This document shows, one piece after another, positions 51,570-62,677 of a stretch of 64,000 nt of DNA. Origin of the DNA: Carya illinoinensis (taxonomy: Eukaryota > Streptophyta > Magnoliopsida > Fagales > Juglandaceae); NCBI RefSeq assembly GCF_018687715.1, contig NC_056762.1, positions 19,461,364 to 19,525,363 on the forward strand. The letters run 5' to 3'. Made by a program: the position numbers and the translations under genes. How positions within the stretch are numbered: the stretch's first letter is position 1; every line of letters begins with the position of its first letter. Under the pieces are notes generated by a model, which was not told the DNA's origin, searched no databases, and saw only the letters and a list, made by a program, of their open reading frames with translations.

Positions 51570-51688
51570 GGGTGCGATTATACCAGCACTAATGCACCGG
51601 ATCCCATCAGAACTCCGCAGTTAAGCGTGCTTGGGCGAGAGTAGTACTAGGATGGGTGACCTCCTGGGAAGTCCTCGTGTTGCACCCC
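51570..51688 (+). rRNA. 5S rRNA: 5S rRNA gene, unit 170 (class S)
   Basis: 297-bp unit. C10T with T at -2. Confidence 0.95.
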
Positions 51689-51866
51689 CCCTTTTTATTT
51701 TTACCGCATCTCCGGTCGGATGGACCGGAACGACAACCGGGCAATGGATTCTTAGGAAAATCGCACCGACCCCATCGCTATCAATCAGATCGCCAGTTGG
51801 CATGGGATAGGCAGGGTGCGGCTAGGTCGTAATAGGATTATATTAGTTTTTCGCTGGTAGCATGAT

Positions 51867-51985
51867 GGGTGCGATCATACCAGCACTAATGCACCGGATC
51901 CCATCAGAACTCCGCAGTTAAGCGTGCTTGGGCGAGAGTAGTACTAGGATGGGTGACCTCCTGGGAAGTCCTCGTGTTGCACCCC
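51867..51985 (+). rRNA. 5S rRNA: 5S rRNA gene, unit 171 (class A)
   Basis: 308-bp unit, consensus gene. T5-A-T6 terminator. Confidence 0.97.
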
Positions 51986-52174
51986 CCCTTTTTATTTTTT
52001 CCGCATCTCCGGTCGGATGGACCGGAACGACAACCGGGCAATGGATTCTTAGGAAAATCGCACCGACCCCATCGCGTAGCAATGGGTATCGATCAGATCG
52101 CCGGTTGGCATGGGATAGGCATGGTGCGGCTAGGTCGTAATAGGATTATATTAGTTTTTCGCTGGTAGCATGAT

Positions 52175-52293
52175 GGGTGCGATCATACCAGCACTAATGC
52201 ACCGGATCCCATCAGAACTCCGCAGTTAAGCGTGCTTGGGCGAGAGTAGTACTAGGATGGGTGACCTCCTGGGAAGTCCTCGTGTTGCACCCC
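52175..52293 (+). rRNA. 5S rRNA: 5S rRNA gene, unit 172 (class B-N)
   Basis: 308-bp unit, consensus gene. Confidence 0.97.
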
Positions 52294-52482
52294 CCCTTTT
52301 AATTTTTACCGCATCTCTGGTCGGATGGACCGGAACGAGAACCAGGGAATGGATTTTTAGGAAAATCGCACCGACCCCATCGCGTAGCAATGGGTATCGG
52401 TCAGATCGCCGGTTGGCATGAGATAGGCAGGGTGCGGCTAGGTCGTAATAGGATTATATTAGTTTTTCGCTGGTAGCATGAT

Positions 52483-52601
52483 GGGTGCGATCATACCAGC
52501 ACTAATGCACCGGATCCCATCAGAACTCCGCAGTTAAGCGTGTTTGGGCGAGAGTAGTACTAGGATGGGTGACCTCCTGGGAAGTCCTCGTGTTGCACCC
52601 C
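52483..52601 (+). rRNA. 5S rRNA: 5S rRNA gene, unit 173 (class A)
   Basis: 308-bp unit. C61T (G17-U61 wobble). A-to-T at -22 of the next gene. Confidence 0.95.
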
Positions 52602-52790
52602 CCCTTTTTATTTTTACCGCATCTCCGGTCGGATGGACCGGAACGACAACCGGGCAATGGATTCTTAGGAAAATCGCACCGACCCCATCGCGTAGCAATG
52701 GGTATCGATCAGATCGCCGGTTGGCATGGGATAGGCATGGTGCGGCTAGGTCGTAATAGGATTATATTTGTTTTTCGCTGGTAGCATGAT

Positions 52791-52909
52791 GGGTGCGATC
52801 ATACCAGCACTAATGCACCGGATCCCATCAGAACTCCGCAGTTAATCGTGCTTGGGCGAGAGTAGTACTAGGATGGGTGACCTCCTGGGAAGTCCTCGTG
52901 TTGCACCCC
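52791..52909 (+). rRNA. 5S rRNA: 5S rRNA gene, unit 174 (class A)
   Basis: 308-bp unit. G56T in the A-box plus an altered TATA-like element at -22; two promoter changes in one copy. Confidence 0.93.
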
Positions 52910-53098
52910 CCCTTTTTATTTTTACCGCATCTCCGGTCGGATGGACCGGAACGACAACCGGGCAATGGATTCTTAGGAAAATCGCACCGACCCCATCGCG
53001 TAGCAATGGGTATCGATCAGATCGCCGGTTGGCATGGGATAGGCATGGTGCGGCTAGGTCGTAATAGGATTATATTAGTTTTTCGCTGGTAGCATGAT

Positions 53099-53217
53099 GG
53101 GTGCGATCATACCAGCACTAATGCACCGGATCCCATCAGAACTCCGCAGTTAAGCGTGCTTGGGCGAGAGTAGTACTAGGATGGGTGACCTCCTGGGAAG
53201 TCCTCGTGTTGCACCCC
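53099..53217 (+). rRNA. 5S rRNA: 5S rRNA gene, unit 175 (class A)
   Basis: 308-bp unit, consensus gene. Confidence 0.97.
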
Positions 53218-53406
53218 CCCTTTTTATTTTTACCGCATCTCCGGTCGGATGGACCGGAACGACAACCGGGCAATGGATTCTTAGGAAAATCGCACCGACC
53301 CCATCGCGTAGCAATGGGTATCGATCAGATCGCCGGTTGGCATGGGATAGGCATGGTGCGGCTAGGTCGTAATAGGATTATATTAGTTTTTCGCTGGTAG
53401 CATGAT

Positions 53407-53525
53407 GGGTGCGATCATACCAGCACTAATGCACCGGATCCCATCAGAACTCCGCAGTTAATCGTGCTTGGGCGAGAGTAGTACTAGGATGGGTGACCTC
53501 CTGGGAAGTCCTCGTGTTGCACCCC
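53407..53525 (+). rRNA. 5S rRNA: 5S rRNA gene, unit 176 (class A)
   Basis: 308-bp unit. G56T. Confidence 0.94.
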
Positions 53526-53714
53526 CCCTTTTTATTTTTACCGCATCTCCGGTCGGATGGACCGGAACGACAACCGGGCAATGGATTCTTAGGAAAATCG
53601 CACCGACCCCATCGCGTAGCAATGGGTATCGATCAGATCGCCGGTTGGCATGGGATAGGCATGGTGCGGCTAGGTCGTAATAGGATTATATTAGTTTTTC
53701 GCTGGTAGCATGAT

Positions 53715-53833
53715 GGGTGCGATCATACCAGCACTAATGCACCGGATCCCATCAGAACTCCGCAGTTAAGCGTGCTTGGGCGAGAGTAGTACTAGGATGG
53801 GTGACCTCCTGGGAAGTCCTCGTGTTGCACCCC
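53715..53833 (+). rRNA. 5S rRNA: 5S rRNA gene, unit 177 (class A)
   Basis: 308-bp unit, consensus gene. Confidence 0.97.
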
Positions 53834-54022
53834 CCCTTTTTATTTTTACCGCATCTCCGGTCGGATGGACCGGAACGACAACCGGGCAATGGATTCTTAG
53901 GAAAATCGCACCGACCCCATCGCGTAGCAATGGGTATCGATCAGATCGCCGGTTGGCATGGGATAGGCATGGTGCGGCTAGGTCGTAATAGGATTATATT
54001 AGTTTTTCGCTGGTAGCATGAT

Positions 54023-54141
54023 GGGTGCGATCATACCAACACTAATGCACCGGATCCCGTCAGAACTCCGCAGTTAAGCGTGCTTGGGCGAGAGTAGTAC
54101 TAGGATGGGTGACCTCCTGGGAAGTCCTCGTGTTGCACCCC
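54023..54141 (+). rRNA. 5S rRNA: 5S rRNA gene, unit 178 (class S)
   Basis: 297-bp unit. G17A and A37G; the pair is shared only with unit 183. Confidence 0.94.
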
Positions 54142-54319
54142 CCCTTTTTATTTTTACCGCATCTCCGGTCGGATGGACCGGAACGACAACCGGGCAATGG
54201 ATTCTTAGGAAAATCGCACCGACCCCATCGCTATCAATCAGATCGCCAGTTGGCATGGGATAGGCAGGGTGCGGCTAGGTCGTAATAGGATTATATTAGT
54301 TTTTCGCTGGTAGCATGAT

Positions 54320-54438
54320 GGGTGCGATCATACCAGCACTAATGCACCGGATCCCATCAGAACTCCGCAGTTAAGCGTGCTTGGGCGAGAGTAGTACTAG
54401 GATGGGTGACCTCCTGGGAAGTCCTCGTGTTGCACCCC
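54320..54438 (+). rRNA. 5S rRNA: 5S rRNA gene, unit 179 (class B-N)
   Basis: 308-bp unit, consensus gene. Spacer GAGATTGGCAGG. Confidence 0.97.
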
Positions 54439-54627
54439 CCCTTTTAATTTTTACCGCATCTCTGGTCGGATGGACCGGAACGAGAACCAGGGAATGGATT
54501 TTTAGGAAAATCGCACCGACCCCATCGCGTAGCAATGGGTATCGGTCAGATCGCCGGTTGGCATGAGATTGGCAGGGTGCGGCTAGGTCGTAATAGGATT
54601 ATATTAGTTTTTCGCTGGTAGCATGAT

Positions 54628-54746
54628 GGGTGCGATCATACCAGCACTAATGCACCGGATTCCATCAGAACTCCGCAGTTAAGCGTGCTTGGGCGAGAGT
54701 AGTACTAGGATGGGTGACCTCCTGGGAAGTCCTCGTGTTGCACCCC
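54628..54746 (+). rRNA. 5S rRNA: 5S rRNA gene, unit 180 (class A)
   Basis: 308-bp unit. C34T, no GGATCC site. Confidence 0.95.
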
Positions 54747-54935
54747 CCCTTTTTATTTTTACCGCATCTCCGGTCGGATGGACCGGAACGACAACCGGGC
54801 AATGGATTCTTAGGAAAATCGCACCGACCCCATCGCGTAGCAATGGGTATCGATCAGATCGCCGGTTGGCATGGGATAGGCAGGGTGCGGCTAGGTCGTA
54901 ATAGGATTATATTAGTTTTTCGCTGGTAGCATGAT

Positions 54936-55054
54936 GGGTGCGATCATACCAGCACTAATGCACCGGATCCCATCAGAACTCCGCAGTTAAGCGTGCTTGG
55001 GCGAGAGTAGTACTAGGATGGGTGACCTCCTGGGAAGTCCTCGTGTTGCACCCC
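54936..55054 (+). rRNA. 5S rRNA: 5S rRNA gene, unit 181 (class A)
   Basis: 308-bp unit, consensus gene. C-tract CCCCTCC. Confidence 0.97.
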
Positions 55055-55243
55055 TCCTTTTTATTTTTACCGCATCTCCGGTCGGATGGACCGGAACGAC
55101 AACCGGGCAATGGATTCTTAGGAAAATCGCACCGACCCCATCGCGTAGCAATGGGTATCGATCAGATCGCCGGTTGGCATGGGATAGGCATGGTGCGGCT
55201 AGGTCGTAATAGGATTATATTAGTTTTTCGCTGGTAGCATGAT

Positions 55244-55362
55244 GGGTGCGATCATACCAGCACTAATGCACCGGATCCCATCAGAACTCCGCAGTTAAGC
55301 GTGCTTGGGCGAGAGTAGTACTAGGATGGGTGACCTCCTGGGAAGTCCTCGTGTTGCACCCC
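55244..55362 (+). rRNA. 5S rRNA: 5S rRNA gene, unit 182 (class A)
   Basis: 308-bp unit, consensus gene. Private spacer change CGGATAGACC, absent from copy 187. Confidence 0.97.
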
Positions 55363-55551
55363 CCCTTTTTATTTTTACCGCATCTCCGGTCGGATAGACC
55401 GGAACGACAACCGGGCAATGGATTCTTAGGAAAATCGCACCGACCCCATCGCGTAGCAATGGGTATCGATCAGATCGCCGGTTGGCATGGGATAGGCATG
55501 GTGCGGCTAGGTCGTAATAGGATTATATTAGTTTTTCGCTGGTAGCATGAT

Positions 55552-55670
55552 GGGTGCGATCATACCAACACTAATGCACCGGATCCCGTCAGAACTCCGC
55601 AGTTAAGCGTGCTTGGGCGAGAGTAGTACTAGGATGGGTGACCTCCTGGGAAGTCCTCGTGTTGCACCCC
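55552..55670 (+). rRNA. 5S rRNA: 5S rRNA gene, unit 183 (class S)
   Basis: 297-bp unit. G17A and A37G. Confidence 0.94.
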
Positions 55671-55848
55671 CCCTTTTTATTTTTACCGCATCTCCGGTCG
55701 GATGGACCGGAACGACAACCGGGCAATGGATTCTTAGGAAAATCGCACCGACCCCATCGCTATCAATCAGATCGCCAGTTGGCATGGGATAGGCAGGGTG
55801 CGGCTAGGTCGTAATAGGATTATATTAGTTTTTCGCTGGTAGCATGAT

Positions 55849-55967
55849 GGGTGCGATCATACCAGCACTAATGCACCGGATCCCATCAGAACTCCGCAGT
55901 TAAGCGTGCTTGGGCGAGAGTAGTACTAGGATGGGTGACCTCCTGGGAAGTCCTCGTGTTGCACCCC
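55849..55967 (+). rRNA. 5S rRNA: 5S rRNA gene, unit 184 (class B-N)
   Basis: 308-bp unit, consensus gene. Spacer GAGATTGGCAGG. Confidence 0.97.
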
Positions 55968-56156
55968 CCCTTTTAATTTTTACCGCATCTCTGGTCGGAT
56001 GGACCGGAACGAGAACCAGGGAATGGATTTTTAGGAAAATCGCACCGACCCCATCGCGTAGCAATGGGTATCGGTCAGATCGCCGGTTGGCATGAGATTG
56101 GCAGGGTGCGGCTAGGTCGTAATAGGATTATATTAGTTTTTCGCTGGTAGCATGAT

Positions 56157-56275
56157 GGGTGCGATCATACCAGCACTAATGCACCGGATTCCATCAGAAC
56201 TCCGCAGTTAAGCGTGCTTGGGCGAGAGTAGTACTAGGATGGGTGACCTCCTGGGAAGTCCTCGTGTTGCACCCC
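56157..56275 (+). rRNA. 5S rRNA: 5S rRNA gene, unit 185 (class A)
   Basis: 308-bp unit. C34T, no GGATCC site. Confidence 0.95.
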
Positions 56276-56464
56276 CCCTTTTTATTTTTACCGCATCTCC
56301 GGTCGGATGGACCGGAACGACAACCGGGCAATGGATTCTTAGGAAAATCGCACCGACCCCATCGCGTAGCAATGGGTATCGATCAGATCGCCGGTTGGCA
56401 TGGGATAGGCAGGGTGCGGCTAGGTCGTAATAGGATTATATTAGTTTTTCGCTGGTAGCATGAT

Positions 56465-56583
56465 GGGTGCGATCATACCAGCACTAATGCACCGGATCCC
56501 ATCAGAACTCCGCAGTTAAGCGTGCTTGGGCGAGAGTAGTACTAGGATGGGTGACCTCCTGGGAAGTCCTCGTGTTGCACCCC
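56465..56583 (+). rRNA. 5S rRNA: 5S rRNA gene, unit 186 (class A)
   Basis: 308-bp unit, consensus gene. C-tract CCCCTCC. Confidence 0.97.
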
Positions 56584-56772
56584 TCCTTTTTATTTTTACC
56601 GCATCTCCGGTCGGATGGACCGGAACGACAACCGGGCAATGGATTCTTAGGAAAATCGCACCGACCCCATCGCGTAGCAATGGGTATCGATCAGATCGCC
56701 GGTTGGCATGGGATAGGCATGGTGCGGCTAGGTCGTAATAGGATTATATTAGTTTTTCGCTGGTAGCATGAT

Positions 56773-56891
56773 GGGTGCGATCATACCAGCACTAATGCAC
56801 CGGATCCCATCAGAACTCCGCAGTTAAGCGTGCTTGGGCGAGAGTAGTACTAGGATGGGTGACCTCCTGGGAAGTCCTCGTGTTGCACCCC
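56773..56891 (+). rRNA. 5S rRNA: 5S rRNA gene, unit 187 (class A)
   Basis: 308-bp unit, consensus gene. Confidence 0.97.
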
Positions 56892-57080
56892 CCCTTTTTA
56901 TTTTTACCGCATCTCCGGTCGGATGGACCGGAACGACAACCGGGCAATGGATTCTTAGGAAAATCGCACCGACCCCATCGCGTAGCAATGGGTATCGATC
57001 AGATCGCCGGTTGGCATGGGATAGGCATGGTGCGGCTAGGTCGTAATAGGATTATATTAGTTTTTCGCTGGTAGCATGAT

Positions 57081-57199
57081 GGGTGCGATCATACCAGCAC
57101 TAATGCACCGGATCCCATCAGAACTCCGCAGTTAAGCGTGCTTGGGCGAGAGTAGTACTAGGATGGGTGACCTCCTGGGAAGTCCTCGTGTTGCACCCC
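57081..57199 (+). rRNA. 5S rRNA: 5S rRNA gene, unit 188 (class S)
   Basis: 297-bp unit, consensus gene. Spacer GGTCATAAT. Confidence 0.97.
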
Positions 57200-57377
57200 C
57201 CCTTTTTATTTTTACCGCATCTCCGGTCGGATGGACCGGAACGACAACCGGGCAATGGATTCTTAGGAAAATCGCACCGACCCCATCGCTATCAATCAGA
57301 TCGCCAGTTGGCATGGGATAGGCAGGGTGCGGCTAGGTCATAATAGGATTATATTAGTTTTTCGCTGGTAGCATGAT

Positions 57378-57496
57378 GGGTGCGATCATACCAGCACTAA
57401 TGCACCGGATCCCATCAGAACTCCGCAGTTAAGCGTGCTTGGGCGAGAGTAGTACTAGGATGGGTGACCTCCTGGGAAGTCCTCGTGTTGCACCCC
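57378..57496 (+). rRNA. 5S rRNA: 5S rRNA gene, unit 189 (class B-N)
   Basis: 308-bp unit, consensus gene. Confidence 0.97.
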
Positions 57497-57685
57497 CCCT
57501 TTTAATTTTTACCGCATCTCTGGTCGGATGGACCGGAACGAGAACCAGGGAATGGATTTTTAGGAAAATCGCACCGACCCCATCGCGTAGCAATGGGTAT
57601 CGGTCAGATCGCCGGTTGGCATGAGATAGGCAGGGTGCGGCTAGGTCGTAATAGGATTATATTAGTTTTTCGCTGGTAGCATGAT

Positions 57686-57804
57686 GGGTGCGATCATACC
57701 AGCACTAATGCACCGGATCCCATCAGAACTCCGCAGTTAAGCGTGCTTGGGCGAGAGTAGTACTAGGATGGGTGACCTCCTGGGAAGTCCTCGTGTTGCA
57801 CCCC
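57686..57804 (+). rRNA. 5S rRNA: 5S rRNA gene, unit 190 (class B-N)
   Basis: 308-bp unit, consensus gene. Confidence 0.97.
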
Positions 57805-57993
57805 CCCTTTTAATTTTTACCGCATCTCTGGTCGGATGGACCGGAACGAGAACCAGGGAATGGATTTTTAGGAAAATCGCACCGACCCCATCGCGTAGCA
57901 ATGGGTATCGGTCAGATCGCCGGTTGGCATGAGATAGGCAGGGTGCGGCTAGGTCGTAATAGGATTATATTAGTTTTTCGCTGGTAGCATGAT

Positions 57994-58112
57994 GGGTGCG
58001 ATCATACCAGCACTAATGCACCGGATCCCATCAGAACTCCGCAGTTAAGCGTGCTTGGGCGAGAGTAGTACTAGGATGGGTGACCTCCTGGGAAGTCCTC
58101 GTGTTGCACCCC
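57994..58112 (+). rRNA. 5S rRNA: 5S rRNA gene, unit 191 (class S)
   Basis: 297-bp unit, consensus gene. Confidence 0.97.
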
Positions 58113-58290
58113 CCCTTTTTATTTTTACCGCATCTCCGGTCGGATGGACCGGAACGACAACCGGGCAATGGATTCTTAGGAAAATCGCACCGACCCCATC
58201 GCTATCAATCAGATCGCCAGTTGGCATGGGATAGGCAGGGTGCGGCTAGGTCGTAATAGGATTATATTAGTTTTTCGCTGGTAGCATGAT

Positions 58291-58409
58291 GGGTGCGATC
58301 ATACCAGCACTAATGCACCGGATCCCATCAGAACTCCGCAGTTAAGCGTGCTTGGGCGAGAGTAGTACTAGGATGGGTGACCTCCTGGGAAGTCCTCGTG
58401 TTGCACCCC
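58291..58409 (+). rRNA. 5S rRNA: 5S rRNA gene, unit 192 (class B-G)
   Basis: 308-bp unit, consensus gene. Confidence 0.97.
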
Positions 58410-58598
58410 CCCTTTTAATTTTTACCGCATCTCTGGTCGGATGGACCGGAACGAGAACCGGGGAATGGATTTTTAGGAAAATCGCACCGACCCCATCGCG
58501 TAGCAATGGGTATCGGTCAGATCGCCGGTTGGCATGAGATAGGCAGGGTGCGGCTAGGTCGTAATAGGATTATATTAGTTTTTCGCTGGTAGCATGAT

Positions 58599-58717
58599 GG
58601 GTGCGATCATACCAGCACTAATGCACCGGATCCCATCAGAACTCCGCAGTTAAGCGTGCTTGGGCGAGAGTAGTACTAGGATGGGTGACCTCCTGGGAAG
58701 TCCTCGTGTTGCACCCC
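58599..58717 (+). rRNA. 5S rRNA: 5S rRNA gene, unit 193 (class A)
   Basis: 308-bp unit, consensus gene. Confidence 0.97.
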
Positions 58718-58906
58718 CCCTTTTTATTTTTACCGCATCTCCGGTCGGATGGACCGGAACGACAACCGGGCAATGGATTCTTAGGAAAATCGCACCGACC
58801 CCATCGCGTAGCAATGGGTATCGATCAGATCGCCGGTTGGCATGGGATAGGCATGGTGCGGCTAGGTCGTAATAGGATTATATTAGTTTTTCGCTGGTAG
58901 CATGAT

Positions 58907-59025
58907 GGGTGCGATCATACCAGCACTAATGCACCGGATCCCATCAGAACTCCGCAGTTAAGCGTGCTTGGGCGAGAGTAGTACTAGGATGGGTGACCTC
59001 CTGGGAAGTCCTCGTGTTGCACCCC
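58907..59025 (+). rRNA. 5S rRNA: 5S rRNA gene, unit 194 (class S)
   Basis: 297-bp unit, consensus gene. Confidence 0.97.
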
Positions 59026-59203
59026 CCCTTTTTATTTTTACCGCATCTCCGGTCGGATGGACCGGAACGACAACCGGGCAATGGATTCTTAGGAAAATCG
59101 CACCGACCCCATCGCTATCAATCAGATCGCCAGTTGGCATGGGATAGGCAGGGTGCGGCTAGGTCGTAATAGGATTATATTAGTTTTTCGCTGGTAGCAT
59201 GAT

Positions 59204-59322
59204 GGATGCGATCATACCAGCACTAATGCACCGGATCCCATCAGAACTCCGCAGTTAAGCGTGCTTGGGCGAGAGTCGTACTAGGATGGGTGACCTCCTG
59301 GGAAGTCCTCGTGTTGCACCCC
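59204..59322 (+). rRNA. 5S rRNA: 5S rRNA gene, unit 195 (class B-D)
   Basis: 308-bp unit. G3A and A74C. G at -16 of the next gene. Confidence 0.94.
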
Positions 59323-59511
59323 CCCTTTTAATTTTTACCGCATCTCTGGTCGGATGGACCGGAACGAGAACCAGGGAATGGATTTTTAGGAAAATCGCAC
59401 CGACCCCATCGCGTAGCGATGGGTATCGGTCAGATCGCCGGTTGGCATGAGATAGGCAGGGTGCGGCTAGGTCGTAATAGGATTATATTAGTTTTGCGCT
59501 GGTAGCATGAT

Positions 59512-59630
59512 GGGTGCGATCATACCAGCACTAATGCACCGGATCCCATCAGAACTCCGCAGTTAAGCGTGCTTGGGCGAGAGTAGTACTAGGATGGGTG
59601 ACCTCCTGGGAAGTCCTCGTGTTGCACCCC
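59512..59630 (+). rRNA. 5S rRNA: 5S rRNA gene, unit 196 (class B-N)
   Basis: 308-bp unit, consensus gene. Confidence 0.97.
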
Positions 59631-59819
59631 CCCTTTTAATTTTTACCGCATCTCTGGTCGGATGGACCGGAACGAGAACCAGGGAATGGATTTTTAGGAA
59701 AATCGCACCGACCCCATCGCGTAGCAATGGGTATCGGTCAGATCGCCGGTTGGCATGAGATAGGCAGGGTGCGGCTAGGTCGTAATAGGATTATATTAGT
59801 TTTTCGCTGGTAGCATGAT

Positions 59820-59938
59820 GGGTGCGATCATACCAGCACTAATGCACCGGATCCCATCAGAACTCCGCAGTTAAGCGTGCTTGGGCGAGAGTAGTACTAG
59901 GATGGGTGACCTCCTGGGAAGTCCTCGTGTTGCACCCC
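59820..59938 (+). rRNA. 5S rRNA: 5S rRNA gene, unit 197 (class B)
   Basis: 308-bp unit, consensus gene. Hairpin arm GCATTGGG. Confidence 0.97.
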
Positions 59939-60127
59939 CCCTTTTAATTTTTACCGCATCTCTGGTCGGATGGACCGGAACGAGAACCAGGGAATGGATT
60001 TTTAGGAAAATCGCACCGACCCCATCGCGTAGCATTGGGTATCGGTCAGATCGCCGGTTGGCATGAGATAGGCAGGGTGCGGCTAGGTCGTAATAGGATT
60101 ATATTAGTTTTTCGCTGGTAGCATGAT

Positions 60128-60246
60128 GGGTGCGATCATACCAGCACTAATGCACCGGATCCCATCAGAACTCCGCAGTTAAGCGTGCTTGGGCGAGAGT
60201 AGTACTAGGATGGGTGACCTCCTGGGAAGTCCTCGTGTTGCACCCC
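60128..60246 (+). rRNA. 5S rRNA: 5S rRNA gene, unit 198 (class S)
   Basis: 297-bp unit, consensus gene. Confidence 0.97.
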
Positions 60247-60424
60247 CCCTTTTTATTTTTACCGCATCTCCGGTCGGATGGACCGGAACGACAACCGGGC
60301 AATGGATTCTTAGGAAAATCGCACCGACCCCATCGCTATCAATCAGATCGCCAGTTGGCATGGGATAGGCAGGGTGCGGCTAGGTCGTAATAGGATTATA
60401 TTAGTTTTTCGCTGGTAGCATGAT

Positions 60425-60543
60425 GGGTGCGATCATACCAGCACTAATGCACCGGATCCCATCAGAACTCCGCAGTTAAGCGTGCTTGGGCGAGAGTAGT
60501 ACTAGGATGGGTGACCTCCTGGGAAGTCCTCGTGTTGCACCCC
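60425..60543 (+). rRNA. 5S rRNA: 5S rRNA gene, unit 199 (hybrid: B terminator, A spacer)
   Basis: 308-bp unit, consensus gene. Terminator T4-AA-T5 as in class B, then class A from 60568 on. Confidence 0.97.
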
Positions 60544-60732
60544 CCCTTTTAATTTTTACCGCATCTCCGGTCGGATGGACCGGAACGACAACCGGGCAAT
60601 GGATTCTTAGGAAAATCGCACCGACCCCATCGCGTAGCAATGGGTATCGATCAGATCGCCGGTTGGCATGGGATAGGCATGGTGCGGCTAGGTCGTAATA
60701 GGATTATATTAGTTTTTCGCTGGTAGCATGAT

Positions 60733-60851
60733 GGGTGCGATCCTACCAGCACTAATGCACCGGATCCCATCAGAACTCAGCAGTTAAGCGTGCTTGGGCG
60801 AGAGTAGTACTAGGATGGGTGACCTCCTGGGAAGTCCTCGTGTTGCACCCC
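60733..60851 (+). rRNA. 5S rRNA: 5S rRNA gene, unit 200 (class S)
   Basis: 297-bp unit. A11C and C47A with C-tract CCCCTCC; spacer has GGTCGGATGG, unlike the other A11C/C47A class S units. Confidence 0.95.
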
Positions 60852-61029
60852 TCCTTTTTATTTTTACCGCATCTCCGGTCGGATGGACCGGAACGACAAC
60901 CGGGCAATGGATTCTTAGGAAAATCGCACCGACCCCATCGCTATCAATCAGATCGCCAGTTGGCATGGGATAGGCAGGGTGCGGCTAGGTCGTAATAGGA
61001 TTATATTAGTTTTTCGCTGGTAGCATGAT

Positions 61030-61148
61030 GGATGCGATCATACCAGCACTAATGCACCGGATCCCATCAGAACTCCGCAGTTAAGCGTGCTTGGGCGAGA
61101 GTCGTACTAGGATGGGTGACCTCCTGGGAAGTCCTCGTGTTGCACCCC
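61030..61148 (+). rRNA. 5S rRNA: 5S rRNA gene, unit 201 (class B-D)
   Basis: 308-bp unit. G3A and A74C; copy of unit 195. Confidence 0.94.
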
Positions 61149-61337
61149 CCCTTTTAATTTTTACCGCATCTCTGGTCGGATGGACCGGAACGAGAACCAG
61201 GGAATGGATTTTTAGGAAAATCGCACCGACCCCATCGCGTAGCGATGGGTATCGGTCAGATCGCCGGTTGGCATGAGATAGGCAGGGTGCGGCTAGGTCG
61301 TAATAGGATTATATTAGTTTTGCGCTGGTAGCATGAT

Positions 61338-61456
61338 GGGTGCGATCATACCAGCACTAATGCACCGGATCCCATCAGAACTCCGCAGTTAAGCGTGCTT
61401 GGGCGAGAGTAGTACTAGGATGGGTGACCTCCTGGGAAGTCCTCGTGTTGCACCCC
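61338..61456 (+). rRNA. 5S rRNA: 5S rRNA gene, unit 202 (class B-N)
   Basis: 308-bp unit, consensus gene. Confidence 0.97.
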
Positions 61457-61645
61457 CCCTTTTAATTTTTACCGCATCTCTGGTCGGATGGACCGGAACG
61501 AGAACCAGGGAATGGATTTTTAGGAAAATCGCACCGACCCCATCGCGTAGCAATGGGTATCGGTCAGATCGCCGGTTGGCATGAGATAGGCAGGGTGCGG
61601 CTAGGTCGTAATAGGATTATATTAGTTTTTCGCTGGTAGCATGAT

Positions 61646-61764
61646 GGGTGCGATCATACCAGCACTAATGCACCGGATCCCATCAGAACTCCGCAGTTAA
61701 GCGTGCTTGGGCGAGAGTAGTACTAGGATGGGTGACCTCCTGGGAAGTCCTCGTGTTGCACCCC
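61646..61764 (+). rRNA. 5S rRNA: 5S rRNA gene, unit 203 (class B)
   Basis: 308-bp unit, consensus gene. Hairpin arm GCATTGGG. Confidence 0.97.
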
Positions 61765-61953
61765 CCCTTTTAATTTTTACCGCATCTCTGGTCGGATGGA
61801 CCGGAACGAGAACCAGGGAATGGATTTTTAGGAAAATCGCACCGACCCCATCGCGTAGCATTGGGTATCGGTCAGATCGCCGGTTGGCATGAGATAGGCA
61901 GGGTGCGGCTAGGTCGTAATAGGATTATATTAGTTTTTCGCTGGTAGCATGAT

Positions 61954-62072
61954 GGGTGCGATCATACCAGCACTAATGCACCGGATCCCATCAGAACTCC
62001 GCAGTTAAGCGTGCTTGGGCGAGAGTAGTACTAGGATGGGTGACCTCCTGGGAAGTCCTCGTGTTGCACCCC
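61954..62072 (+). rRNA. 5S rRNA: 5S rRNA gene, unit 204 (class S)
   Basis: 297-bp unit, consensus gene. Confidence 0.97.
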
Positions 62073-62250
62073 CCCTTTTTATTTTTACCGCATCTCCGGT
62101 CGGATGGACCGGAACGACAACCGGGCAATGGATTCTTAGGAAAATCGCACCGACCCCATCGCTATCAATCAGATCGCCAGTTGGCATGGGATAGGCAGGG
62201 TGCGGCTAGGTCGTAATAGGATTATATTAGTTTTTCGCTGGTAGCATGAT

Positions 62251-62369
62251 GGGTGCGATCATACCAGCACTAATGCACCGGATCCCATCAGAACTCCGCA
62301 GTTAAGCGTGCTTGGGCGAGAGTAGTACTAGGATGGGTGACCTCCTGGGAAGTCCTCGTGTTGCACCCC
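62251..62369 (+). rRNA. 5S rRNA: 5S rRNA gene, unit 205 (hybrid: B terminator, A spacer)
   Basis: 308-bp unit, consensus gene; copy of unit 199. Confidence 0.97.
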
Positions 62370-62558
62370 CCCTTTTAATTTTTACCGCATCTCCGGTCGG
62401 ATGGACCGGAACGACAACCGGGCAATGGATTCTTAGGAAAATCGCACCGACCCCATCGCGTAGCAATGGGTATCGATCAGATCGCCGGTTGGCATGGGAT
62501 AGGCATGGTGCGGCTAGGTCGTAATAGGATTATATTAGTTTTTCGCTGGTAGCATGAT

Positions 62559-62677
62559 GGGTGCGATCCTACCAGCACTAATGCACCGGATCCCATCAGA
62601 ACTCAGCAGTTAAGCGTGCTTGGGCGAGAGTAGTACTAGGATGGGTGACCTCCTGGGAAGTCCTCGTGTTGCACCCC
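62559..62677 (+). rRNA. 5S rRNA: 5S rRNA gene, unit 206 (hybrid S/B-G spacer)
   Basis: 308-bp unit. A11C and C47A with CCCCTCC, as unit 200, but the spacer is B-G from 62723 on. Confidence 0.95.

Larger units (their letters stand above)
50646..54022 (+). repeat. Second copy of the 3377-bp eleven-unit block
   Basis: Units 167-177, matching units 102-112 (30771-34147). Differences: unit 168 has a hybrid spacer, unit 173 has C61T and a -22 change after it, and the indels of unit 112 are absent. Confidence 0.88.
54023..57080 (+). repeat. Higher-order repeat: 1529-bp five-unit block, two adjacent copies
   Basis: Copies 54023-55551 and 55552-57080, both S(G17A, A37G), B-N(GAGATTGG), A(C34T), A(CCCCTCC), A. 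The shared A37G separates them from the copies at 34148 and 44244, marking a recent tandem duplication. Confidence 0.92.
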
